Source of the DNA: Escarpia spicata
Taxonomy: Eukaryota; Annelida; Polychaeta; Sabellida; Siboglinidae
DNA length: 64,000 nt
Direction: 5' to 3'
Assembly: GCA_963995525.1 (NCBI GenBank)
Contig: OZ023206.1
Location: 74,182,506-74,246,505, forward strand
Shown here: piece after piece, positions 52,040 to 62,795 of the stretch
How positions within the stretch are numbered: the first letter of the stretch is position 1
Layout: each line of letters begins with the position of its first letter
Made by a program: the position numbers and the translations under genes
The notes under the pieces: model-generated
Databases searched by the model: none
What the model was told of the DNA's origin: nothing
Seen by the model: the letters and a program-made list of their open reading frames with translations, nothing else

Positions 52040-52360
52040 TTATTTCACATGCCTCCAGCAACGCATGGCGGAAATCATATTATTTCACATGCATCTAGCA
52101 ACGCTTAACAGTAATCTTATTATTCCATAAGCCTCCTTCAAAGCATGGTGGTAATCATATTATTTCACATGCCTCCAGCAACGCATGGCGGTAATCATAT
52201 TATGACACATGCATCCAGCAAAGCATGGTGGTAATAATATTATGACACATGCCTCTAGCAAAGAATGGCGGTAATCATATTATTTTACGTGCCTCCAGCA
52301 ACGTATGGCGGGAATCATATTATTTCACATGCCTCCAGCAACACATGACAGTAATCATAT
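52040..52360 (+). repeat. 40-bp minisatellite, block 1
   Basis: About eight units of a 40-bp sequence containing 'TCACATGCCTCCAGCAACGC' followed by 'ATGGCGGTAATCATATTATT'. Confidence 0.92.
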
Positions 52361-52448
52361 TTTCGTGTGCTACTTTCGCTCGGTACCCCCTCACCCCCAG
52401 TGTATATATGATGACATGTGTTACAGAATTGTTCATGCAGCCCTTTCT
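52361..52448 (+). repeat. 88-bp duplicated segment, copy 1
   Basis: Begins 'TTCGTGTGCTACTTTCGCTC' and ends 'GCAGCCCTTTCT'. It is repeated at 53248-53335. Copy 1 follows minisatellite block 1; copy 2 precedes block 2. Confidence 0.93.
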
Positions 52449-53049
52449 CTGTTTGTATAAAGTTACACCAACTATTTCATAGGTTGATAATGGGCAATCC
52501 AAATTTATTAATTCACAGGGATTGCCACTGTACACAGACAATATATACAGTGTATTTCGCATCCTGTGCACAGACAGGTACATAAAGATTACTGATCTAT
52601 GTACCGCATATGCTATGTACTACAATTTGTACATATATATATATAATAATTTTCCATTCTAGCTAGTTAGTGACTGAAAAAACCCTTGAATGCTGTTATA
52701 CATATTTACAGCATACGAACTGTCACAGATTTACAATATATAATTCAAGGGAAAAGATACCTCTGTGCATACTGCACACCTTCTATATTACTAGCTAGAT
52801 TATTTACCGCAATTTGCTATATACAAAAGTGGGGGGCTCAAACCCCCTTAGTGATCTGATATTGACCGTGCTAAATTGCAGATATTATATAAAAGACAAT
52901 ACATGTACATCAAAGACACACTGGGAGGGTGGGAGGGAATCAAAATTTTGTTGACAGTTGAAGATGAAGTGTTCTGTACGGCAATGCGAATCGAACTGAA
53001 CGAGAACCACGCTTCTCTGTTCTTACTGCAAACATTTTCCCGCGCATGC

Positions 53050-53150
53050 GCTGCTGGCCAATCGCGTGCCGCTCAGGTGACGCGGTTTAATTAGCATTCT
53101 AGGCCAGTTTAATTAAGCGCTGGGGCGAATAAAAGGGGTGTGCAGTATTA
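53050..53150 (+). promoter_or_regulatory. CCAAT/TATA-like promoter candidate
   Basis: GGCCAATCG near 53057 and AATAAAAGGGG near 53130, in a locally GC-richer stretch. No ORF follows downstream, so its target is unknown. Confidence 0.25.
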
Positions 53151-53247
53151 GAGGGGAAACAGGTTGTTTTTACCACCTAGCTTATCCGCTAGGTGCTCGC
53201 TACGTTGTTACACAAAAAAGCTTTTCATCCTGAAGGCCAAAAATTAA

Positions 53248-53335
53248 TTTCGTGTGCTACTTTCGCTCGGTACCCCCTCACCCCCAGTGTATATATGATG
53301 ACATGTGTTACAGAATTGTTCATGCAGCCCTTTCT
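53248..53335 (+). repeat. 88-bp duplicated segment, copy 2
   Basis: Near-identical to 52361-52448. Confidence 0.93.
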
Positions 53336-53337
53336 TT

Positions 53338-53830
53338 TTGATATTATTTCACATGCCTCCAGTAACGCATGGCGGTAATCATATTGTTTCACATGCCTCC
53401 CGTAACGCATGGCGGTAATCATATTGTTTCACATGATTCCAGAAACGCATGGCGTTAATAATATTATTTCACATGCCTCCAGTAAAGCATGGCGGTAATC
53501 ATATTATTTCACATGCCTCCAGTAACGCATGACGGTAATCATATTATTTCATATGCCTCCAGCAACGCATGGCGGGAATCATATTATTTAACATGCCTCC
53601 TGCAACGCATGACGGTAATCATATTATTTCACATGACTCCAGTAACGCATGGCGGTAATCATATTATTTCACATGCTTCCAGTAACGCATGGCGGTAATC
53701 ATATTATTTCACATGCCTCCAGGTACGCATGGCGAGAATTATATTATTTCACATGCCTCCAGTACGCATGGCGGTAATAATAGTATTTCGCATGTCTCCA
53801 GTAACGCATGGCGATAATTATTATTATTTT
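53338..53830 (+). repeat. 40-bp minisatellite, block 2
   Basis: About twelve units of the same 40-bp sequence as block 1, with one or two changes per unit and one unit a base shorter near 53760. Confidence 0.93.
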
Positions 53831-53883
53831 TATTAGTATTTTTACTTAAATTATACCTATTATCATTATTATTGGAAATTTAT

Positions 53884-54560
53884 TCATGGCGAACGGCCAA
53901 TAGACGTTAATTTGGCAAACGGCCATGATATGTTATTTGTGGCGAACGGCCGTGAACACTAAATACTTGGCAAATGGCCATGATAAGTATTTTTTATTAA
54001 TGGCGAACGGCCAGAGAAGGTAGTTTGGCAAATGGCCATCGAGTAATTGTTTGGCAAACGGCCGTGAACACTTAATACATGACAATGCGAAGTATTGATA
54101 TTAATGGCGAACGGCCAAGAGACGTACATTTGGCAAACGGCCATGATACGTTCTATTTTTGGCAAACAGCCGTGAACAGTCAATATTTTACAAACGGCCA
54201 TAACAAGTATTTTTTATTACTGGCAAACGGCCAAGACACGTTAATTTGGCAAATGGCTATGATATGTCATCTTCAGCGACTGGCCATGAACTTGGCAACC
54301 GGCTGTGATAAGTATTTTATTAGTAGTAATGGCGAACGGCCAAGATGCAGTAATTTGGCAAGCAACCATGATATTAATTAATTAATTATATGTTGTTAGT
54401 TACTTAAGATTTTAATTAAACTGGTGTTAAAATGTTGTTTTAATTCATAATAATTTATATGTTATTAATGGCGAACGACATAGAAAATTAATTTTGGCTC
54501 AAGGCCATGATAAGTAATATTTACAGCCAACGGGCGAGTAATTAATAACTGGCAAACGTC
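53884..54560 (+). repeat. Tandem array of TGGC-N5-GCCA palindromes
   Basis: About twenty copies of a word like TTGGCAAACGGCCAT, at least ten with perfect TGGC-N5-GCCA dyad symmetry (near 53887, 53913, 53968, 54001, 54025, 54105, 54131, 54221, 54330, 54497). Four of these words form a higher-order unit of about 105-115 bp that recurs from 53886, 54000, 54105, 54220 and 54329. The dyad matches the consensus of nuclear factor I (TTGGC-N5-GCCAA); actual binding is inference. Confidence 0.85.
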
Positions 54561-54895
54561 CATAACCTTTACTGGCATTAGTAGTCGTCAACAATAAGAG
54601 GTGAAAAACAGTCACGGGCCTCTTAAAATATGGACACTAGCCAATTTAATTATGTCAAGCAAACACCAGTTTTGTCAATCACCTTTCAGAAATTACACAT
54701 GTCAAAGCCGCATAAACGTTGTGAAATTGGCTAACCGTATATCAATATTAACTGCGCCAAGTAGTACTGGGACATGCACTGATATCACCGAGGTACTAAT
54801 TCTTGCATACACTCATAAAGTTAATATTGGCAAACGGTCGCTGACATTTCCAATTGCAACAGCAATCTTTACAACTTGGAGTTACAATTTACCCG

Positions 54896-55558
54896 TCATG
54901 CTATGCCCGGTGACAAACAAAACCAGTGAACCGTAACTACCCGGCTTACGGCTTTAAAATTTGTCCCAAGGATGCTACGATATAAGCGAAGATTCCCGAT
55001 GTCAGTAAAGTGAACACCTTCAGATCGTAAAATATTCGCTTGGCTTTTCCATGTATACTTATGTCGCCAGCAAAACAGGCGCCGGCTCCGATTACATTCC
55101 GTTTTGACCAGAGAAATTACCGCTACCACTCAAGCTAGCGGGCCAATTTTCGAAATCAGAATGGCGCCACCTTCGCCGGCGCTCGATTTGGCACAGACAT
55201 TCTTGCTTAACTCCTCTTGCCAACAATTAGTCGGCAAAGACACAAAGCCGTGATCCAACGGACTGTGGAGGAGGAGAACATGTTCTGCCTAAATCATTGC
55301 CACCCCGCAAAACAATTACAATGTCAGGTTGTATCGCCGAAATCTGTGCCATGGCATAAGCATAACATTTGGTTGCCGAAAAGATAGATACGGTCCGGCC
55401 GATTGGTTCTACGGCCCGACCTGATTTTCGAAGTTCGCAATTAACCCAGGGGAACTAGCGGACTCGACAAAGTCGCCCAACCAATATGCATGAGAATGTC
55501 CGATAATAAATATTTCTAGATCAGAAATCGCAGCCGACATGATTACGGCCGACGCCAT
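54896..55558 (-). pseudogene. SGNH hydrolase domain, decayed
   Basis: On the minus strand from ATG 55558: 'MASAVIMSAAISDLEIFIIG' then 'HSHAYWLGDFVE' gives block I (G-H-S, nucleophile Ser). After a stop and shift, 'DIVIVLRGGNDLGRTC' gives block III (G-x-N-D, near 55320). After another break, 'ILRSEGVHFTDIGNLRLYRS' (near 55010) gives the C-terminal His block, with Glu where the family usually has Asp. SGNH domains of this type accompany tyrosine recombinases in Ngaro-like elements. The recombinase fragments at 49.8-50.8 kb are on the same strand, and the 250-bp repeat lies about 190 bp upstream. Confidence 0.65.
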
Positions 55559-55750
55559 TTCTGATCGTCACAAGACTTCAAGACAAACAAAGGGAAACCA
55601 CGAAGGAAAATATTAAACGAGCGATATTCATCTGTAATCGGCGCTCGAACGGTCTTCCTTTCGCGTTTTGGTAGACGTCAAAGAAGTGCAACTGTATATG
55701 CGTTTAAATCTAATTGATCTATAGGGTATACAAACAGTTAGAAATCAAGA

Positions 55751-56002
55751 TTTAGAAGTATCAGGATATACACGACATGACACACACATACCTAACGCGG
55801 AAGTGGCGGCTTAACCGCTAATCCAAATCGTAGGCTGGGGTATAATCCTGACATGTCATGATTGGCTGAAGGCGCTGGGCGGTTTTATTAAGCCAAACAG
55901 CTGGAAGTAATTATCGCCTCAGCCAGTTACCTCACTACCTGCACTAGGCCTGTCCTGGCCATTGCATAAAATACAGTATGGTCTGCGTTTATGCCTTCAT
56001 TT
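55751..56002 (+). repeat. 250-bp direct repeat, right copy
   Basis: Matches 49136-49387. Here it is followed by unique sequence leading to a small plus ORF at 56517. Confidence 0.85.
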
Positions 56003-56516
56003 GCGTTATCGGGTTGATTTTGAGATTTCGCTGCGATCTTTTAGCTAACGTACTTATTGATAAGTTCACCAAGTAGTTTCCTGATTACCTAAGTGAAAGT
56101 TGTACTTGTTTGTGTTTTTTGTAACCGTGAAGTTCGTCCTAGGTTGCAGCGTTTTAGAATAAACAGCGCTCTAATTTGTGAACGCTTAAAACCTAGGACA
56201 GAAGTTCCCATGCCCATATATGACATACCGTTCGAAAGCTATTTACAGCAAGCAGTTCCCTAGCAGCAGTACGCATGAATACGTTGGAAGAAAACTGAGT
56301 GCGCAATGAAAGTTTACGGAATTTTATTTGGAAGTTGGAAGTTGGATTGGAGTTGTTTGTGTAGTTCGATTAATTATTAGTTTAGTTTGATGTTACTGTA
56401 GTTTATATCTGTACATATTTCTTAACAGTTTAACGTGTTATCGAACCGGATTTCGTTGGAAATACAGACTACGGGACGAATTTCGTTTCGTGTTTACGAT
56501 CTTCGAAAAATCAAAG
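56003..56516 (+). other. Leader-like region
   Basis: No ORF. An inverted pair 'GTCCTAGGTTGCAGCGTTTT' (56139) and 'AACGCTTAAAACCTAGGAC' (56182) could form a hairpin around 56139-56200. Confidence 0.45.
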
Positions 56517-56723
56517 ATGGCTACGCCCATAACCATGGCATCAGAGGAAGTGAACGGATCTGTCAATGGTGACAGTCTAACTGTTTATGATGACCCGAGG
56601 CGCAAGATGAGAACACAAACGCCTCTTTTCAGACCCAAACAACAACAGTTCTTTTTACAGATAACCACATATTCATGGAAGAGTTTGCTGCTGAGTATTT
56701 CCCCGATTTATGTTGCTGTATAA
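56517..56723 (+). CDS. Short ORF of unknown function, possible truncated element protein
   Basis: ATG in good context (CAAAGATGG) starts a 68-residue frame: 'MATPITMASEEVNGSVNGDS' then 'DPRRKMRTQTPLFRP', ending at TAA. The start looks like a genuine translation start with an acidic, low-complexity N-terminus; the C-terminal part may be random after a break near 56650. I do not recognise it. It lies downstream of the promoter-like 250-bp repeat and could be the start of a transposon or host protein. Confidence 0.35.
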   Translation: MATPITMASEEVNGSVNGDSLTVYDDPRRKMRTQTPLFRPKQQQFFLQITTYSWKSLLLSISPIYVAV

Positions 56724-56730
56724 TACTTAC

Positions 56731-56890
56731 TAATCACAAGATTGCAGATAGACATATCAGCAAACTTCTTCTTGCCCTTCATCCCCTTAAGGGAATAGAG
56801 GGACCAAAGTGAGTTTGTCCCCACCTTCCTTAGCATAGTCCGAACACTGGTACCCAAGTTTACTGCTCCCAGGGATGTGAGGTAGGCAAG
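56731..56890 (-). CDS. Single exon resembling DUF4806
   Basis: Minus-strand exon with a strong acceptor (CTTCCTCACTCCTCAG) and donor (TTA|GTAAGT); 160 bp, starting in phase 0 and ending in phase 1. It encodes 'LAYLTSLGAVNLGTSVRTML', then 'RKVGTNSLWSLYSLKGMKGK' and 'KKFADMSICNLVI'. The pattern (small-residue turn, Arg/Leu-rich helix, aromatic-x-x-Lys-Gly-x-Lys-Gly-Lys, Phe, hydrophobic end) resembles the C-terminal DUF4806 domain common in invertebrate proteins of unknown role. No adjacent exon was found. Confidence 0.5.
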
Positions 56891-57889
56891 CTGAGGAGTG
56901 AGGAAGAACAAATATAAATGTAAATATACTGGTAAATGTAACTGTCAGCAATCTTTGTAATGTTTTTTCAAAGATTCAATGAAATATTTAAAGAAAACAA
57001 TCTAGCCAAGTTTAATATTCAAATATAAAAATGTGAAAATCATGCAGATGTTTGTTTAATATGTAATACTACCAGTATTTGTAATTCTGTATTGATGATG
57101 ATGCTTTATATATGGAACTATTTTTATCTATTTTATTTAGTAGGTGGCACTAGACCGAGCTAACCCTTTTGGATTCCTATAAATATAATATACAGTAATA
57201 TTATTTTCTTCACTAAAATTGGAACATTCAAACAAATTTAGGGGACGCAAATAAAGGCAATGATTGTGAACGATCAAATGCCAAACCCGAAACAACTGAG
57301 AGTGAGACCGGGCAGACCACTATTAATTAATAGAAGATTTCACAGATTATAATTATATACAAATTATGTGTATAACAATGTAATTATGGGCGCGCCTAAT
57401 TATGTTCTGATAAATTAATTATTGGCAACAAATATGAATATTGTTGGTCGAGGTACAGTAGATCGAGACTGTCTAGTGCATGAAAACGCTCCATCAACCA
57501 TGTCCCCATGTCCATGAGGCATGACGCGTAAACAATGTTACGATGCTAGCCGGGATGTGGCAGTAAATAATCGAAATGTGTGCTTACGGAAACATGCCAA
57601 AATTACTATATTTCATATGTACCAAATATTCACAATTTAATTTCTAAAGATGTACCTTGTCTTGTGGATAGTTAGTTGCGCGCGTAACTGTAACAATTAG
57701 CTGAGTGTTCAAATATGGACGACGTAGACTCGCAGTAAAAAAAAATAAAAAATATTGTATTAATAATAATATTTACAATTTTTATTCAACACGCCTAGTT
57801 TACAATAAAATTTATTATATATTGTGGAGCTCTGTTTGTAAATGTAAGAACACAAGTTGAACGAATTTTAGTTTCGTTTAGATTACACT

Positions 57890-58160
57890 CCCCGCGCGGT
57901 GCGTTACTGCGCGGGAAACACTACCTTGCTTGTGAAACTTGATGCACTTAATAGATGTAAGGAACATCACATGTTAGTGCTCCGGCCTCCCTCGGTCCGA
58001 GGACTGATAAATCACCTCCCGCTAACGGGATCGCCTCATGCGCGGCTGGCATCAAGCGGGCTATTATCGGCAAACGTCCGGCGCATTTCTCCGCCTGCCA
58101 GCCGCTCAGATCCGTCCGCGGGCCGAGGGTGGCGTGCTGGCTGCGGTGGGAGGGGGTGTT
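57890..58160 (+). other. GC-rich island in repeat X
   Basis: A stretch far richer in GC and CpG than its surroundings, nearly identical at 63352-63622. The short ORFs here are compositional. It could be a promoter or structured RNA; it does not match a tRNA or an rRNA segment I recognise. Confidence 0.5.
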
Positions 58161-58465
58161 AAACATTCATTTTTGGACCAGAGGGGTTTAAATTTCAAGG
58201 AGGGGTCAAACTTGTTTGGACCAGTCTTTGTGGGGTCAGAATTTATTTTAAAAGCATTTTGCAAAGTACTTTATAATTGAAACATTAAAAAAGTGTTTAA
58301 AATGTTTTTGCAACGTTATAATTGATATTTAAAAAAATGTTTTTGCAACATTATACGTAAATATGTTTATAGTAATGAGGAAGACGGGCCATAAAAAAAT
58401 GTTGCATGAAAATATATTTTTTGATTTTTCATTAAACTAGTGGATTTAAAAAAATTACCAAGTTT

Positions 58466-58730
58466 AAACGTTTTAAAAACGTTTTCCCTGAGACGTTTTT
58501 GAAGAACATTCCCACAACATATGGATAACGTTTCATCACAACGTTTACAAAACGTTGGACTGAAACGTTTTAATAAAACGTTTTTAAAACGTTTTTTGCA
58601 ACGTTATACAGAACTATTCTGATAAATGTGGAAGATGGACCATAACAAAAACGTTGCCACAACGTTGCCACTAGGTTATTTTTGACATAACCTTAATACG
58701 ACATTCCAGCAACGTTGTGAAAACGTTATA
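58466..58730. repeat. AACGTT-rich array
   Basis: More than a dozen ACGTT/AACGT words, many as the palindrome AACGTT, including 'AACGTTGCCACAACGTTGCC'. It forms a degenerate array within repeat X. Confidence 0.8.
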
Positions 58731-59844
58731 TATATATATATATATACATACATAATATTATAAATATGTGCAACATTATATAGGCAACATGTTATACCGT
58801 ATTCAATATGATTAATGTTAATAACAGTAATACATTAAAAACAATAACAATAATATAATTTACTTGCGAATTAACTTACATTACTGTCACATTTTGGTGT
58901 AGAAGTATCCATTCTGCGGAACTACCCTAGGGCTACGGAGTAGATTTGATGACATTGACAGTTACGCAACTTCAATTCCATCCGTTTACTGTTGACCCAT
59001 TGCACATATATGCATGTAAGTAAGTAAGCAAGTAAATTTTATGAACTGTAAACAGTGTACTGTAGGCCAGGCCATACGTTCATGTTCAATGTTATCAATG
59101 TCAAATTGATAACTACAAGTTCCGTTTTTTTGTTCTTTTTTAAACTTACATTCTAAAGTTTATATAGAATGTGTGAGCGCTTTAATAATATTTAGATATC
59201 TAACAATAGATAACTATTTTGCAATTTGATTTTTTTCTCCAAAATGTCTGTGTTCTCGTGTCATTCAATATTAACTACTGAGATCCTTAAAACATAACGG
59301 TTACAATGGTTCGCTCCCTTGGTTATTAATACATGAATGCGTATCCACGTGTCAGAAAACGATATAAGTATGTAACACGCAGTAATTGAAAAAGAGCCAA
59401 AAAAATATATCGAGTGGGCGGAGCTGAACTTATCAACATTTACTGCGCATGACCAGAGTCTGGCTACCTCTGTAGCGAAAAATCCTGCCGCTAAAAATAC
59501 TGCCGCACCGACTATTAATACGTTTGTCCGGAAGTAGTTTTTCGCGAGGGAACGACTGGGCTTATTATATGCTAGCAAATGGCAACAAATCCTGCCCCTG
59601 TAAAATACTGCCGCAAGACCTCAGATTTTGGCTGGCACCTGGTTGGGTCCTGTTGATGTGTTTGTTTTTAATTAATTACATAATTTGGCGAGTCCTTTTT
59701 TGTGATGGTGATGTGTTTTACACTAGTAGTCTAACGATATGTCTGTGTATACATTGATGAATGTTGCATGAACATTGTGCACCACAAAATGTTGTATGTA
59801 TATGTGTATAATGTATGTATGTATGTATATACATGTAATATTTA

Positions 59845-59892
<48 letters not shown>

Positions 59893-60389
59893 TATTTTAT
59901 ACGTCTACAAGAACACATCATTATTTTTTGGTAAAATATTTGTATTAACTGTAAACAAATCTAAACTATTTTGCACCATATATGTGTTTGGGCAGTTTGT
60001 AGATTATTTGTGCTGAAGACAACGTACAGTACATTAGTTGGCTAGCATGGGTAACTATATCCACATATATCCTTCTTCGAAATGTCTCAGATGAACAACA
60101 TTCTATTAATTTTACAGCCATCCAATCAGAAATATTCATAATAAAGCTTGAAGACCGCGATTAGATTAAATTCTTTAGAATAGGACAAAACATTTCTTAA
60201 CACAACGAACTTCTACTTGTGGACATGCCCATTAAGGGTCGGTTCGCCAGTATCAACAGTAGGATTTTTCGCTACACTTCCTCTGAGGAAAAATGAAACA
60301 TTTTGGTTCCGATTGCTCCCTGCGGTGGCTCTGCCTTACGGAGTCTGGATATATTAGTCGACACAAATGGTGGCGCCACGTTGCGTAGA

Positions 60390-61669
60390 TGATCGAGGTC
60401 AGGTACACACATTTTGTAATCGTCGACTTTGCAATCGCATAGCTCGTTCTTGGACTAACACGTATAATTTAAAAGCAGTGTTGGTTAATGAACTAAAGGT
60501 ATCATTCTGTCGTTAATCTGTACATGGCGACCCATCACATTACTCGAATATGTTATTTGAGTGAGTTGTTGGTGTTACTATTCTTTTAATGTGAGCGATA
60601 AACGGGTGATTCATCCTGAGTTCCAGTGGCACACTCACACATGACATGTGCGGCGTGTTTGGTTGGTAAGCAACCATTTACCCAGTTGTGTTTTATATGT
60701 TCCATCATACTCAAACAGTCAAACGTAATTATGAATATGATGTTTTGAAAACAAATCTAAAAACTACCTGGCCTGAAACACTGACTATACTATAGCCTAA
60801 CCCTAGGCCTAGCCTAGCCTAGGCAGGCTTTATTTAATTTTCAGTTCAGACAAATTCTTACAGTCAATACAGAGGTTGTTTTGAATGAAGCTCTTATTTT
60901 TTTAGCAAATACACATTTATTAAAATGAGGATATTTGTAAGATTCATTATGCCAAGTTTGAATAGCCTCGTTTGGGAAGATGCCACTCACAACAGGGACC
61001 ATTGACATTGACTGTTTCTTTCCTGTGGTGATGACTATACGTATTTACAGCTGTTTTTGTTCAAACAGTGAAATATAGAGTTCGATTTCATCACCATCGC
61101 CGATATAATTATGTTATATATTAGTGCTGCCACCTTTTGGATTACTGAAACATTTCTCAATTTGAAACTGTACATCTTGTTGAACATTCATACTCCAATG
61201 CCCCAATATTTGAGTAGTGACTCATATATCAGACTAACGGTTTATATATCAAAGATTTCGATGTCAATAACAAACAAGTGCTCAGAAAGAATTCCTGGGG
61301 AGTATACAAACCTACCACAATGACTATTATTACTACATGTACCATAATTTCATTGCGTAAAAACAAAGCATATAATAAAATCTTAATAATATATACGCGA
61401 ATAATCACAACCTACTTTAAAATGTCAATGAAATATATAAACGCGGCATATCAAATTTCAACAATATATATAATTGTTCTAATCAGCACTGTCAAAAGTT
61501 ATACAAGCCATTATAAATCAAATGTATAATTATTTTGAACAGCAATGTCTACGATCAACCAGATTACTGTGACCTGTTCAGTTTTATTACGTATAATACA
61601 TGGAGATGATACACTTCATAGTAAATCCCGCCACAACTTTCATAATTTATGTGGTACTATAACATCGTT
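60390..61669. other. Non-coding region
   Basis: No gene recognised. A short CTAGCC/CCTAGGC cluster lies at 60797-60826. Confidence 0.45.
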
Positions 61670-62390
61670 ATTATTCTCAAATTTTCATTAAATAAATGTA
61701 TATTATATTTCTATAGTAAAAGTGCGAGGAATAGGTGAAAACGTTTTAGTAATATTATAAAATTATTATGCACCGGAGGGATTTGGATTATTCTGCATAG
61801 CCTCTATTATTTGTTTATTTTACTTGCATACATATATATATGTAAACATAATCATTTTTAAAACTATACCGATACTTCGATTCTGCCTATTTAACCATAT
61901 TGGGATAGTGGCCACTTATTCCACTCCGCTCCACCTTCTCAATTGCAAACATATTTAATTCATCAACTGCAAACATATTTAATTTATATTTTACCAATAT
62001 TGGCCCAAATTTAGCCAACCTATACTATACCATTGTTATTATTGTAAAATTTTCATTAAATAAATATATGTTGTATTTCTGTATAGTAAAAGTGCGAGGA
62101 ATAGGTGACAAAGTTTTAGTAATATTATAAAAATATGCACCTGAGCGATTTGGATTATTCTCCATTGTCTCTATTATTTGTTTTTTTTACTTACATATAT
62201 GTAAATATATTCATTTTAAAACTAAACCGGTACTTCGATTCTGCCTATTTAACAATATTGGGGGTAGTGGCCACTTATTCCAGTCCATTCCACCCTCTCA
62301 ATTGTAAACATATTTAATTCATCAATTGCAAACATATTCAATTGACATTTTACCAATATTAGCCCAAATGTAGCCAACCACATACAACAC
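61670..62390 (+). repeat. Two tandem copies of a roughly 370-bp unit
   Basis: 61677-62035 and 62047-62385 match with scattered differences, for example 'AAAAGTGCGAGGAATAGGTG' at 61719 and 62087. Confidence 0.88.
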
Positions 62391-62409
62391 TACCAACAAA
62401 ACGTTCAGA

Positions 62410-62795
62410 CATTACATTAATGAAAATATAAAAAAATATTTAATTGTCAACTTATTAATGAAGAAACAATCTCTAAAACAATTGATGATAAAGACAACAT
62501 TTGATGGTGTTTCCTCACTACTATTAAAGTAAACTAAACCTGTTTTCATTAAATCTTTAACTTTAATCACAAACCAAATATTAACTTCTAGTATATTTCC
62601 TGATAAACTCAAAATAGCCAAACTAATACATATTTATAAAATGGGGACGATACCCTATTCTGCAACTACACACCAATATCAATCTTACCTGCATTTTCAA
62701 AAGCAATCGAAACATTTATTTATAACCAACTTGAATCTTTCTTTAGAAGACAAACTTATCTACGATAACCAATATGGATTTAGAAAGGATCATTC
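62410..62795 (+). pseudogene. LINE reverse-transcriptase fragment cut by repeat X
   Basis: 'SSIFPDKLKIAKLIHIYK' and 'LIYDNQYGFRKDHS' are RT core motifs (palm and fingers of Jockey/CR1-group LINEs). The frame is lost exactly where the second X copy starts. Confidence 0.75.

Larger units (their letters stand above)
57334..60378 (+). mobile_element. Repeat X, about 3.05 kb, non-coding
   Basis: The left terminus is set by comparison with 62796, where an identical start ('AAGATTTCACAGATTATAAT') interrupts a LINE frame. The right part (58725-60378) is repeated inverted at 1-1840. The body holds a GC-rich block, an AACGTT-rich array and a TA microsatellite (59848-59888). No ORF over 110 codons and no recognised protein. 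It may be a non-autonomous transposon; terminal inverted repeats were not found. Confidence 0.7.

Noticed and set aside
52040..53830. CRISPR-like array
   Set aside because: Contiguous 40-bp units without unique spacers, in eukaryotic sequence.
53959..54201. Minus-strand 80-codon ORF
   Set aside because: Translation of the palindromic repeat array.
57899..58280. Proteins encoded in the GC-rich block of repeat X
   Set aside because: Overlapping frames on both strands of a GC-rich segment, with no conserved motif; conservation at 63.4 kb reflects repeat copying.
60797..60826. Telomere-like CCTAACCCTAG stretch
   Set aside because: Only one unit is telomere-like; the rest is CTAGC/CCTAGG words.
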